A stretch of DNA of 43,964 nt from Sorangium cellulosum (lineage in GTDB: Bacteria; Myxococcota_A; Polyangia; Polyangiales; Polyangiaceae): positions 1 through 43,964 of the forward strand of contig NZ_JEMA01000783.1 of the NCBI RefSeq assembly GCF_001589285.1. The letters are read 5' to 3'. A program made the position numbers and the translations under genes. Shown here piece after piece: positions 29,318 to 37,417 of this stretch. The notes below the pieces were generated by a model, which searched no databases, was not told the DNA's origin, and saw nothing but the letters and a program-made list of their open reading frames with translations. Position 1 is the first letter of the stretch; each line of letters starts with the position of its first letter.

Positions 29318-29572
29318 GCGCGGCGCCCCTTTGACCCAGCGGGCAGCCGGCGTACGCTGCGGCTGGCGCACGCGTCCCGCCGTCGGGAAGGGCGCCAGGC
29401 TATCCGGAGCGCCGGCGGCCGTCAAGCAGGGCGCACCGCGCCGGCGAGGTCAGGAACGCGGGCGCGGGCGCGTTCCGCCGGCCGCTCGCCGCGCCGTGGC
29501 ATCGCCCGTTTCGCGCGCGCTCCGGTGCGGATCCCCGTCGCCGCGGGCGTGCGGTTCGAGTAAGGCATCCCG

Positions 29573-30634
29573 GTGGCAAAGATGGGATTTGAGATCATCG
29601 GGACGGGGCACCACGTGCCCGGCGAACCTGTCACCAACGACGACCTCGCGCGGGTAATCACGACCTCCGACGAGTGGATCTACCAGCGCTCCGGCATCCG
29701 CCAGCGGCATTACGCGCCGGACGGCGTGGGGGTGAGCGATCTGGCGTGCGAGGCGGCGAAGCGCGCCATCGAGTCCGCCCGCATTTCACCGTCGGAGATC
29801 GACTACATCCTCTTTGCCACGATGACGCCGGACTACATCTTCCCCGGCTCGGGGGCGCTGCTCGGCGCCAAGCTGGGGATTCCCGGCGTCCCGGCGCTCG
29901 ACATCCGGCAGCAGTGCGCCGCCATGCTGTTCGGCCTCCAGACGGTCGACGGGCTCATCCAGACCGGGGCCGCGAAGACCGTCCTGTTCGTGGGCGCGGA
30001 GGCGCATGCCGGCTTCATGCCCTGGGAGGACTGGGGAGCGCTCGACCCGAAGAACGGCAGGTCCGCGACGCCGGAGGCGCGGGCGCGCGCCGACCGCCAC
30101 CGGAACCTCGCGGTCCTGTTCGGGGACGGGTCCGGCGCGCTCGTGTTCCGCGCGACCGACCGGGACGCGGGCCTCCGCGCCAACAAGATCTGCTCCGACG
30201 GGCGCTTCGCCGAGCTCCTCTTCGTTCCGGGCGGCGGCTTCCGCTCGCGCCCGTACTGGAAGCAGGGGTCGTTCGAGGACGACGCGCACATCCCCCGCAT
30301 GGACGGCCGCGAGCTCTTCAAGTTCGCGGTGACCAAGCTCCCGGCGACCGCGCGGGAGCTCTGCGCCTCTCAGGGCGTCACGATCGAGGACATCGACGTG
30401 TTCCTGGCGCACCAGGCGAACGGCCGGATCAACGAGCACATCCGCAAGGATCTCGGCGTGCCCGTCGAGAAGCTCCCGAGCAACATCGACCGGTTCGGCA
30501 ACACGAGCGGCGCCACCGTGCCCATCCTCCTCGACGAGGAGATGCGCGCTGGCAGGGTGAAGAAGGGGCAGCTCGCCATGGTGCTCGCGCTCGGCACCGG
30601 CGTGCACTGGGGCTGCGCGCTCTGGAAGCTGTGA
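29573..30634 (+). CDS. 3-oxoacyl-ACP synthase III (FabH-like ketosynthase)
   Basis: A 353-residue thiolase-fold enzyme with the FabH triad: C115 in DIRQQCAAM, H280 in LAHQANGRIN and N310 in GNTSGATVP. It condenses an acyl-CoA primer with malonyl-ACP to start fatty-acid synthesis, or acts in a specialised pathway. It is longer than housekeeping FabH (about 317) through a hydrophilic insertion at about 150-178 (WEDWGALDPKNGRSATPEAR region), which resembles the variant FabH group rather than the standard one. No other fab genes adjoin it. GTG 29573 and an ATG three codons later are both possible starts; AAGG at 29564 favours the first. The Sfp-type transferase 5 kb upstream belongs to the same general chemistry but not the same operon. 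Confidence 0.88.
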   Translation: MAKMGFEIIGTGHHVPGEPVTNDDLARVITTSDEWIYQRSGIRQRHYAPDGVGVSDLACEAAKRAIESARISPSEIDYILFATMTPDYIFPGSGALLGAKLGIPGVPALDIRQQCAAMLFGLQTVDGLIQTGAAKTVLFVGAEAHAGFMPWEDWGALDPKNGRSATPEARARADRHRNLAVLFGDGSGALVFRATDRDAGLRANKICSDGRFAELLFVPGGGFRSRPYWKQGSFEDDAHIPRMDGRELFKFAVTKLPATARELCASQGVTIEDIDVFLAHQANGRINEHIRKDLGVPVEKLPSNIDRFGNTSGATVPILLDEEMRAGRVKKGQLAMVLALGTGVHWGCALWKL

Positions 30635-31143
30635 GCCGCTGAGCGGCAGCACGCGCGCCGCCGGCCCGACCCCGCTGCCGAGCCCGGCGCCGATCACGCT
30701 CTGCCACCGGACCGGCCCGAGGGTGGAAGCCCTGGAAGCCGTGGAAGGCGCAAGGCCGCACGATTTTCCACGGGAACCACCTGTGGTGGATTGCACGTGG
30801 CGTAGCCTTTGTTACCTTTCATCCACCGCCCGCAGCGAACCCGCGTCCGCAGCGCCGTCGACCTGACGCCGGCCTGCGCGGCGCCTCTCCGGCAGATCCG
30901 GCCAACACGCGCAGCGGTGAGACGAGCGCGCGCGGCGCAGCACGCGGCGCGGCGCTGCGCTGTGAACCGCCGAACGCCGCGTGAGCGGCTGTGCTCGGAT
31001 GTCGTTTCGTCTCGCTCTTATACGCACGATTCCCGGCCCTTCATGCCATCGGGGCATGTTGCCTCAGCGACAACAACCGAAACTCTTCGTATTGAGTATT
31101 GACTTGGACGCGCAATTATTGAATTTTGCATACTGAGGTGGGT
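30635..31143. other. Upstream region of the Ser/Thr kinase, no gene seen
   Basis: About 500 bp without a convincing frame. A small GCCGC-TGA-GCGGC hairpin at 30635-30647 directly follows the ketosynthase stop and may be its terminator. CCACC-TGT-GGTGG lies near 30774. The last 100 bp become AT-rich, as expected for a promoter of the kinase gene. Confidence 0.5.
31092..31119 (+). promoter_or_regulatory. Possible promoter of the Ser/Thr kinase gene
   Basis: The AT-rich run before the kinase contains TTGAGT (31092-31097) 16 bp before AATTAT (31114-31119), and an overlapping TTGACT (31099-31104), five of six matches to -35, 17 bp before AATTTT. Neither pair is a full match. The patch is markedly more AT-rich than its surroundings and ends about 20 bp before the start codon. 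Confidence 0.3.
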
Positions 31144-32811
31144 GTGACCGGAGAACACGGAGCGTCGATCTTGAGGGACACGCCGACACAGCTTGGGCTC
31201 GGCCGATATCGCCCCATTGCGAAGCTCGGCCGCGGCGGAATGGCCGACGTCTTCCTCGCGATGGCGCACGGGCCGGCTTCGGTGAACAAGCTGGTCGTCG
31301 TCAAGCGGCTTCGCAGCTTCGCCGACGAAGAGGATCGACACGTCCTCATGTTCATGGACGAGGCCAAGCTCTCGGCGCGCATGAACCACCCGAACGTCGT
31401 CCAGACCTACGAGGTCGGCAGCGATCAGGACGGCTACTTCATCGTGATGGAGTACCTCGACGGGCAGCCGCTCAAGCGCGTCATGAAATCGGCCGCCGAC
31501 CGGGAGCCGGGCACGGGCGGGCTGGTGCGCGCCACATGGCTCCGGATCGTCGCCGAGGTGCTGCGCGGGCTGCATTACGCGCACGAGCTCTGCGAGTTCG
31601 ACGGCAAGCCGCTCGGCATCGTCCATCGCGACGTCTCCCCGCACAACATCTTCATCACGTACGACGGCGCGGTGAAGCTCGTCGATTTCGGCGTGGCCAA
31701 GGCCGCGGTCAACTCCTCCCGCACCGAGAGCGGGACCTTCAAGGGCAAGCTGACCTATATGGCGCCCGAGCAGGTCACGGCGGGCAAGTCGGTGGATCGC
31801 CGGGCGGACATCTTCGCCGTGGGCGTCGTGCTGTGGGAGCTCCTCGCCGGGCGACGCCTGTTCGAGGGCGACCAGATCAGCGTGATGCACCAGCTCCTCC
31901 TCGGGAAGCTCCCGCGGCTGTCGACGGTGGTCCCGGGGATCCCGATCGCGCTCGACCAGATCGCCGCGAAGGCCCTCGAGCGCGAGCCGTCGAAGCGCTT
32001 CTCGACCGCGCAGGAGATGTGCGATGTGATCGAGAGCTACCTGCAATGGTCGGGCGAGGACGTCCGCAGCGAGTTCCTCGGCGCGTGCATGCGGGGGATC
32101 TACGCGGAGAGCAGGGCGACGATTCGCCACCAGATCAAGGCGCAGATCGAGCGGGTGGCCAGGACGTCGGGCCTGAGCGAGCCCTCCGGCCCGGTGACGC
32201 TCAGCGGCATCGGTATCGCGATGGGGCCGTCGAGCTCGCGCTCGGGCTCGGGGTCGGCGAGCCGGCTCCCCTTTATCGGGGAGCCGAGCCACCCGGGCGT
32301 CGAGCCGCATTCGGGCGCCGAGCGGTATTCCGGCCTCGCGCGGCATTCGGGCATCGAGCGGCCGAGGACGCCCGTGAGCGATTCGGTGAGCCTGCGCGCG
32401 ACGGCGATGCCGGCGCCCCCCTCGCGGCGCGGGTTCCTTGTCGGAGCGTCCGGGCTGATCGCGCTGGCCGCGGTGGCCGGAGGCGCGCTCTATGCCGCGA
32501 GCCAGCGCGCGCCCGTCGCCGCGCCCGCCGCGGCCGCGCCCCAGGCGGCGGTCACGGAGGCTGTCGAGAAGAAGCCCGACGAAGTCCCCAAGGCGAGCGT
32601 GGCGATCGCGAGCGACCCGCCGGACGCGATCGTGAGCTGGAAGGGCAAGACGCTCGGCAAGACGCCGCTCAAGACCGAGCTGCCCGTGGGGACACAGGTC
32701 GTGGTCGTGTCGAGGTCCGATTGCTTCGATGAGACGATCATGCTGACGCTCGCGCCCGCGGAGACCGTCGAGCGCTCCGTCAAGCTGCGGCCCACGAACT
32801 ACGCGAAGTAG
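31144..32811 (+). CDS. Transmembrane Ser/Thr protein kinase with PEGA-like C-terminal domain
   Basis: A 555-residue Hanks-type kinase. The N-terminal kinase domain (about 15-300) has the glycine loop LGRGGMADVFLA, the ATP Lys in VVVKRL, the catalytic loop HRDVSPHN, DFG in LVDFGVAKA, and the APE region YMAPEQ. A Ser/Pro/His-rich linker (about 350-425, with repeats of the type HSGxER) leads to one membrane helix (RGFLVGASGLIALAAVAGG). The C-terminal domain, VAIASDPPDAIVSWKGKTLG followed by KTPLKTELPVG, is PEGA-like and would lie outside the membrane. HRDVSPHN replaces the common HRDLKPEN and is typical of myxobacterial kinases. GTG 31144 has GAGGTGG just upstream; an earlier GTG (31138) or TTG is possible. 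It could supply phospho-Thr signals to FHA proteins, but this is inference. Confidence 0.92.
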   Translation: MTGEHGASILRDTPTQLGLGRYRPIAKLGRGGMADVFLAMAHGPASVNKLVVVKRLRSFADEEDRHVLMFMDEAKLSARMNHPNVVQTYEVGSDQDGYFIVMEYLDGQPLKRVMKSAADREPGTGGLVRATWLRIVAEVLRGLHYAHELCEFDGKPLGIVHRDVSPHNIFITYDGAVKLVDFGVAKAAVNSSRTESGTFKGKLTYMAPEQVTAGKSVDRRADIFAVGVVLWELLAGRRLFEGDQISVMHQLLLGKLPRLSTVVPGIPIALDQIAAKALEREPSKRFSTAQEMCDVIESYLQWSGEDVRSEFLGACMRGIYAESRATIRHQIKAQIERVARTSGLSEPSGPVTLSGIGIAMGPSSSRSGSGSASRLPFIGEPSHPGVEPHSGAERYSGLARHSGIERPRTPVSDSVSLRATAMPAPPSRRGFLVGASGLIALAAVAGGALYAASQRAPVAAPAAAAPQAAVTEAVEKKPDEVPKASVAIASDPPDAIVSWKGKTLGKTPLKTELPVGTQVVVVSRSDCFDETIMLTLAPAETVERSVKLRPTNYAK

Positions 32812-32847
32812 CCCTGTCCGGGGGAGCGCCGCCTCGACCGCCGGCGG

Positions 32848-33759
32848 TCATGACTCGTTGTGGATATAGGAGATCACCTTGGTGACGCCATCGGCGTCCA
32901 TGGCCTCCTTCACCGCCTCGGTCGCCTCCTTGACGCTGGCGACGTTGCCCTGCAGCGTGACGACCCCGTTGCGCACTGTCACGCTGAGCTTCTTCACCGC
33001 CTCGTGATCGCTGTTCGCGAGCTTGCCGCCCACCGCGTTGCGGAGCGCCTCGTCGGGCGGCCGCTTGTCCGAGCCCTTGGCCTCCTTGGTGGCGACGACG
33101 GAGCCGTCGCGGTTGAAGCTGACCTGATAGTCGTCGTCCTTCGCCGCCTGCGTCCAGGCGTCGCGCGCGCTCGCCACGGCGTTCCCGGGCTGCCCCTTGT
33201 CCCTGGCGCCGCCAGCCTGACCCTGCTGCGCCTCCCTTCCTTGCTGGCCACCTTGCTGCGGCGCGGCGTGGTCCCTGGGCGCCGCGGGCTGCCCGGCCTG
33301 CTCGCGCCCGGCCTGGCCGCGGTCGTCCTTGAGCGCGCCTGCCTGCTCGCGCCCGGCCTGGCCGCGGTCGTTCTTGAGCGCGCCTGTCTGCTCGCCGACC
33401 CTGTTCATCTGGTTGCTGACCTCGCTGCCCACCTGGCGCCCTCGCTCGGCGAGCTGCTCGGCCTTTTCACTCACCTTGTCCGCCTGCTCGCGCGCCTCCT
33501 TGCCGAGCTCCTGGCCCTCCCGGGCGAGCTGCTCGGCCTTGTCGCCCAGCCGCTCGGCCTGATCGCGCCCGTCCTGTCCGGGCGGCCGGCGCTGGCCATC
33601 GGGCGGCGCGGCCCTGTCGCCGGTCTGGTCCCCTGGCTCGCGGACCGCTCCTTCGGCTCTCTCGCTCTCGCTCCTGCAGGCGGTGCCGAAGAGGGCGAGC
33701 GCGAGGATGGTGGGGCCGGAGAACCAGCGTATTCTGCTCATCGTGCAGCGGTAACTCAT
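32848..33759 (-). CDS. BON-domain lipoprotein with long polar repeat region
   Basis: A 303-residue exported protein. The N terminus is a signal peptide with lipobox-like FGTAC (Cys at about 28). The middle (about 30-210) is a highly polar Gln/Gly/Arg/Glu/Ala region predicted to be helical or disordered. It contains DKAEQLAREGQELGKEAREQ and DKVSEKAEQLAERGRQ-type heptads and a 15-residue tandem duplication. The C-terminal BON domain (about 235-300) has VKKLSVTVRNGVVTLQGNV followed by VKEATEAVKEAMDADGVTKV. BON domains bind phospholipid or envelope components in osmotic-stress proteins. GGAGAGG precedes ATG 33759; a second ATG six codons later lacks a ribosome site. It is divergent from the MutS-like gene. 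Confidence 0.8.
   Translation of the reverse strand: MSYRCTMSRIRWFSGPTILALALFGTACRSESERAEGAVREPGDQTGDRAAPPDGQRRPPGQDGRDQAERLGDKAEQLAREGQELGKEAREQADKVSEKAEQLAERGRQVGSEVSNQMNRVGEQTGALKNDRGQAGREQAGALKDDRGQAGREQAGQPAAPRDHAAPQQGGQQGREAQQGQAGGARDKGQPGNAVASARDAWTQAAKDDDYQVSFNRDGSVVATKEAKGSDKRPPDEALRNAVGGKLANSDHEAVKKLSVTVRNGVVTLQGNVASVKEATEAVKEAMDADGVTKVISYIHNES
33297..33386. repeat. 45-bp tandem duplication inside the BON lipoprotein gene
   Basis: Two adjacent copies starting at 33297 and 33342 share the unit CCTGCTCGCGCCCGGCCTGG and its continuation, with a single C/T difference noticed in GTCGTCCTT versus GTCGTTCTT. The duplication encodes two copies of a 15-residue polar unit (GALKxDRGQAGREQA) and keeps the frame. 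It looks like a recent slippage or unequal-crossover event. Confidence 0.85.
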
Positions 33760-33949
33760 GGTGCCTCTCCGGCCGTCCACCCAGGCAGACGTCGTGCCAT
33801 GAACTCGGTCGCCCTCGGCCGTTCGGGAACAACCGCGCGGCGCGCGTGTCGGCACGGCCATGCCGAGAACTCCCCTGGCCACCGCGCGGCGGCGGCGGCA
33901 ACGGACTCCGGACGAGCGCTCCGGCCCGACGCATCGTAGGCTCGAGGCC

Positions 33950-35647
33950 GTGAGCGCGGCGTCGCCGGAACCCGTCCTGCCGGACGCCCTGCCCGGGCAG
34001 CGCGCGGCGCCGGACCTGCTCTCGCACCGGCCCGCGCTCCGGGTCGACGCGCGCGCGGTCAAGGAGTCGCTGACGTTCGCGTTCGCGGGCGGCGCCCCAG
34101 CGGGCGCGTTCGACCGGCACATCGAGTCGGCGTCGCTGCCCGCGTCGACGTGGGACCCGGCGCGCTTCGCGCAGCACGTCTTCCTGCAGGAGCTCATCGT
34201 GGGCTGCCTCCACTTCGCGAGCGAGGGGCGCACGTACATCCCGAGCCCGGCGCTGCTCGGCCGCGCGCTCTCCCAGCCGCCGAGCGACAGCGACACCGTC
34301 GAGCTCCGGCGCGACGTGTTCCGGGAGCTCGCCGGGTCGGAGGCGCTGCGCCGCGATCTCGGCCGCGCGTACGCGGCGCTCCGCCGCTGGGTGGGCCAGC
34401 TCGAGACGATGTCGATCTCCCGCCGGGAGGGCAGCCGGCGCCGGCTGGACATCCTCGTGGCCGCGAAGGAGGCGCTCGACGCGCTGGCCGACGGGTTCGC
34501 GGGCGCCCGATCCGGCCTCGCGCGGCTCCGCGCGTTCGGCGCCGCGGTGCGCGAGACGGAGGCGTACCGCCGCCTCGCGGACCTGCTCGCGTACGACGAG
34601 GAGCTCGCGACGCTGGATGTCCGGATCCGCGTCGGCCCCGACGGCCACGTGCGCGATCTCCGCGCGCTGTCGATCCGCGAGAACGCCGGGAACCGCTTTT
34701 ACCAGTCGCCGATCGGGCGCGTCGTCACGAAGCTCGTGATGCTGTGGCGGGGGTACAGGTTCAGCGACGACGAGCTGCTCACCCGCTATGTCAACAGCGT
34801 GTTCGAGGGCGTCGAGGACGAGCTCGTCGCGCTCGTCCAGCTCCTCGGAGATCTCGAGTTCTACCTCGCGGGCCTCGCGCTGCGCGATCGCGCCCGCGCG
34901 GCCGGGCTCTCCGTCTGCCTGCCCGAGCTCGCCTGGCCAGGCGGCGCGCGCGACGAGGCCCCAGCGCGCGAGCTCAGGGGGCTGTTCAACCCGCTCCTGC
35001 TCGCGAGCGCGGCGAGCATCGTGCCGTGCGACATCGCGACAGAGCGCCACGACGCCACGGTCATCGTGACCGGGCCGAACTCCGGGGGGAAGACGCGGCT
35101 GCTCGAGGCGCTCTCGCTCGCGCAGATGCTGGGGCAGGCGGGCTTCTTCGTGCCGGCCGCGGAGGCCCGCCTCTCGCCGTGCCACGGGCTGTTCGTGTCG
35201 CTGATCGAGCAGGCGCAGGCGGACCAGAGCGAGGGGCGCCTCGGGATGGAGCTCCTGCGCATCCGGTCGCTGTTCGAGGCGATGCAGGTCGGCGACATGG
35301 TGGTGCTCGACGAGCTCTGCTCCGGCACGAACCCGTCCGAGGGGGAGGAGATATTCCAGCTCGTGATCTCGCTCCTCGGGGAGCTCCGCCCTCAGGCGTT
35401 CATCACGACGCATTTCCTGGAGCTCGCGGCGCGGCTCGAGCGGGAGCGGCCTGTCGATGGGCTCGTGTTCCTGCAGGTCGAGCTCGATGCGCAGCAGTGG
35501 CCGACGTACCAGTTCGTCCGCGGGGTGGCCCGGACCTCGCTCGCGCAGCGGACCGCGGCGCGGCTCGGGGTCACGCGCGAGGAGCTCGTCGCGCTCGTCG
35601 AGCGCAGCAAGCGAGCGCACCGCCGCCGCGAGGTAGAGCCCGACTGA
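33950..35647 (+). CDS. MutS-like ATPase lacking the mismatch-recognition domain
   Basis: A 565-residue protein with the MutS lever/clamp-type helical region (about 90-330) and the MutS ATPase domain (about 360-530). Walker A is TGPNSGGKT, Walker B is MVVLDELCSGTNPSEGE, and the FITTHFLELA His switch follows. The N-terminal DNA mismatch-binding domain with its Phe-x-Glu motif is absent, and there is no C-terminal Smr nuclease, so it is neither MutS1 nor MutS2. Similar short MutS homologues exist in many bacteria without a settled role. GTG 33950 (GAGG just upstream) begins at the first family-like sequence. The frame is open to an ATG at 33860, which would add 30 Arg-rich residues; either start is possible. 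The aldo/keto reductase starts 54 bp downstream on the same strand. Confidence 0.82.
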   Translation: MSAASPEPVLPDALPGQRAAPDLLSHRPALRVDARAVKESLTFAFAGGAPAGAFDRHIESASLPASTWDPARFAQHVFLQELIVGCLHFASEGRTYIPSPALLGRALSQPPSDSDTVELRRDVFRELAGSEALRRDLGRAYAALRRWVGQLETMSISRREGSRRRLDILVAAKEALDALADGFAGARSGLARLRAFGAAVRETEAYRRLADLLAYDEELATLDVRIRVGPDGHVRDLRALSIRENAGNRFYQSPIGRVVTKLVMLWRGYRFSDDELLTRYVNSVFEGVEDELVALVQLLGDLEFYLAGLALRDRARAAGLSVCLPELAWPGGARDEAPARELRGLFNPLLLASAASIVPCDIATERHDATVIVTGPNSGGKTRLLEALSLAQMLGQAGFFVPAAEARLSPCHGLFVSLIEQAQADQSEGRLGMELLRIRSLFEAMQVGDMVVLDELCSGTNPSEGEEIFQLVISLLGELRPQAFITTHFLELAARLERERPVDGLVFLQVELDAQQWPTYQFVRGVARTSLAQRTAARLGVTREELVALVERSKRAHRRREVEPD

Positions 35648-35701
35648 TCGCGGGCACGGCGCGCTCGCCGCGAGCGGAGAAATCTGGTTGTATGCGCCGC
35701 C

Positions 35702-36685
35702 ATGGAATATCGATCTCTTGGCAGAACGGGCTTCCGCGTCTCCAGGGTGAGCTTCGGTGCCTGGGCGATCGGGGGCACCTGGGGCGACGTCGACGACAAG
35801 GAGTCGCTCGCCTCGCTGCACCGGGCCGTCGAGCGCGGCGTGAACTTCTTCGACACCGCGGACGTGTACGGCGACGGCCGGAGTGAGCGGCTGCTCGCGC
35901 GGCTCCGGCGGGAGCGGCGCGAGGAGATCGTCATCGCGACGAAGGCGGGCCGGCGGCTGAGCCCCCACAACGTGGCCAGCTACAGCGGCGAGAACCTGAC
36001 GGCCTTCGTCGAGCGCAGCCTGAAGAACCTCGAGACGGAGGCGATCGACCTGGTGCAGCTGCACTGCCCGCCGACGGACGTCTATTATCGGCCCGAGGTG
36101 TTCGATGTCCTCGATCGGCTGGTGAAGGCGGGCAAGATCCGTTTTTACGGCGTCAGCGTCGAGCGGGTAGAAGAGGCGCTGAAGGCGATCGAGTACCCTG
36201 GCGTGCAGTCGGTGCAGATCATCTACAACGTGCTCCGGCAGCGCCCGGCCGAGCTGCTCTTCCCGGAGGCGGAGCGCCGGCAGGTAGGGATCCTGGCGCG
36301 ACTGCCGCTCTCCTCGGGGCTGCTCACCGGGAAGATGAGCGCCGCGACGAAGTTCGCCGCCGACGATCACCGCAGCTTCAACCGCGAGGGCGCGGCGTTC
36401 GACAAGGGCGAGACGTTCTCTGGGGTCGACTACAACCTGGGCCTCGAGATCGTCGAGGAGCTCCGCCCGCTCGTGCCCCCCGGCGTGAGCATGGGCGCGT
36501 GGACGATGCGGTGGATCCTCATGCAGGACGCGGTGACGTGCGTCATCCCCGGCGCGAAGCGCCCTGATCAGGTGGACCAGAACGCGAGCGCCGCGGACCT
36601 GCCCGCGCTGCCGCAGGAGACGATGGCGAAGATCCGAGAGATCTACGACCGCCGGCTCCGGCCTGTGATTCACCAGCGCTGGTAG
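35702..36685 (+). CDS. Aldo/keto reductase
   Basis: A 327-residue TIM-barrel oxidoreductase using NADPH to reduce aldehydes or ketones. The catalytic tetrad is visible: D51 and Y56 in FFDTADVYGDG, K81 in IATKAG, and H121 in LVQLHCPP. The cofactor-binding segment near the C terminus is VIPGAKRPDQVDQN. The start gives the classic opening MEYRSLGRTGFRVSRVSFG. It follows the MutS-like gene by 54 bp and may share its transcript. The natural substrate is unknown. Confidence 0.93.
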   Translation: MEYRSLGRTGFRVSRVSFGAWAIGGTWGDVDDKESLASLHRAVERGVNFFDTADVYGDGRSERLLARLRRERREEIVIATKAGRRLSPHNVASYSGENLTAFVERSLKNLETEAIDLVQLHCPPTDVYYRPEVFDVLDRLVKAGKIRFYGVSVERVEEALKAIEYPGVQSVQIIYNVLRQRPAELLFPEAERRQVGILARLPLSSGLLTGKMSAATKFAADDHRSFNREGAAFDKGETFSGVDYNLGLEIVEELRPLVPPGVSMGAWTMRWILMQDAVTCVIPGAKRPDQVDQNASAADLPALPQETMAKIREIYDRRLRPVIHQRW

Positions 36686-36703
36686 GGCACCGACGAGGAC
36701 GCG

Positions 36704-36760
36704 CCGCGGCCGGCCGGGGCCGCGGGCGTCCGCGCGCGCGTGGCGCGCCGCGCGCGCGGA
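36704..36760. terminator. Two GC hairpins after the aldo/keto reductase gene
   Basis: CCGCGGCC (36704-36711) pairs with GGCCGCGG (36718-36725). Immediately after, TCCGCGCGCGCG (36729-36740) pairs with CGCGCGCGCGGA (36749-36760), a 12-bp stem with an 8-nt loop. They begin 19 bp after the reductase stop, between it and the convergent small membrane protein gene. Together they are a plausible bidirectional terminator without T-tract. Confidence 0.55.
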
Positions 36761-36944
36761 AGGCGCCCACCACCGCGCTGCCCTCGCCGGACCCCCTGAC
36801 GGACCACGATGTCCGTGGAGGCTGAGCAGAGCACGAGCGACGTGGGCAGGTGCGCTGTGACAGGATCGAGGAGATGAGGAGTCCGCCGCGGCCGGCGTGA
36901 TGAGGATGGAGGCGCAGGAGCGCTCGACTCCTGGCCGGTGGAGC

Positions 36945-37304
36945 TCAGAGGATGCGCGGCAGGAGCCACCCGGCGAAGGAGATGAGGGCGGCCGTGCCGA
37001 AGAGCGATCCGAAGCCGCGGATCTCGAAATCGTCGATCAGCTTGTCCGTCGCCCAGAGCAGCACGGAGTTCACGAGGAGGCCGAAGAAGAGGTAGGCCAG
37101 GCCGAGCGTGACGATGGCGGCGGGCAGGAGCGCCACCGCGACAAGGAACTTCACGAGCCATCCGAGCAGGAGGTTGAGGAGCGTGAACACGGCGGCGACG
37201 ACGAGCGCCGTCCCTGTCTTGCGGATGCGCACGCCAGGCATGAGCTTCGTTCCTACGAGGACCGCGATGCCCGCGGCGAGTGCCTGGATGATGAGCGTCT
37301 TCAT
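36945..37304 (-). CDS. Small four-helix membrane protein of the phage-holin-4 / YvlD family
   Basis: A 119-residue integral membrane protein with four hydrophobic segments (about 3-22, 30-52, 58-82 and 95-117). Its core (AAVFTLLNLLLGWLVKFLV, then AIVTLGLAYLFFGLLVN) and the following helix fit the family named phage holin 4 superfamily 2 / YvlD. Despite the name, chromosomal members are not part of phages, and their role is unknown, perhaps envelope-stress related. GGAGG precedes ATG 37304; the longer upstream frame lacks such a site. It lies downstream of argG on the same strand with a 113-bp gap that includes a small hairpin. No phage genes adjoin it. Confidence 0.82.
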   Translation of the reverse strand: MKTLIIQALAAGIAVLVGTKLMPGVRIRKTGTALVVAAVFTLLNLLLGWLVKFLVAVALLPAAIVTLGLAYLFFGLLVNSVLLWATDKLIDDFEIRGFGSLFGTAALISFAGWLLPRIL

Positions 37305-37397
37305 GACCACCTCCCTGGGCCGGCGCCGCTCGGGGCGGGCCGGGGTTTGCCCGTTCTTGGTGACCCAGGCGCGGGCCGGGCGCAACCTCGCCGGTCA

Positions 37398-37415
37398 GGC
37401 AGGGGCTCGCCTGCC
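37398..37415 (-). terminator. Weak hairpin after argG
   Basis: GGCAGG (37398-37403) pairs with CCTGCC (37410-37415) around a 6-nt loop, immediately downstream of the argG stop on the minus strand. It is short and has no T-tract, so read-through into the small membrane protein gene is possible. Confidence 0.35.
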
Positions 37416-37417
37416 GG

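Noticed and set aside
32836-32849. GACCGCCGGCGGTC palindrome between the kinase and BON genes as a terminator
   Set aside because: With a workable loop only a 5-bp stem remains, and it abuts the BON gene stop codon; too weak to call.
36945-37304. Remnant prophage suggested by a holin-like protein
   Set aside because: The family is mostly chromosomal despite its name, and no other phage gene, integrase or attachment site is seen.
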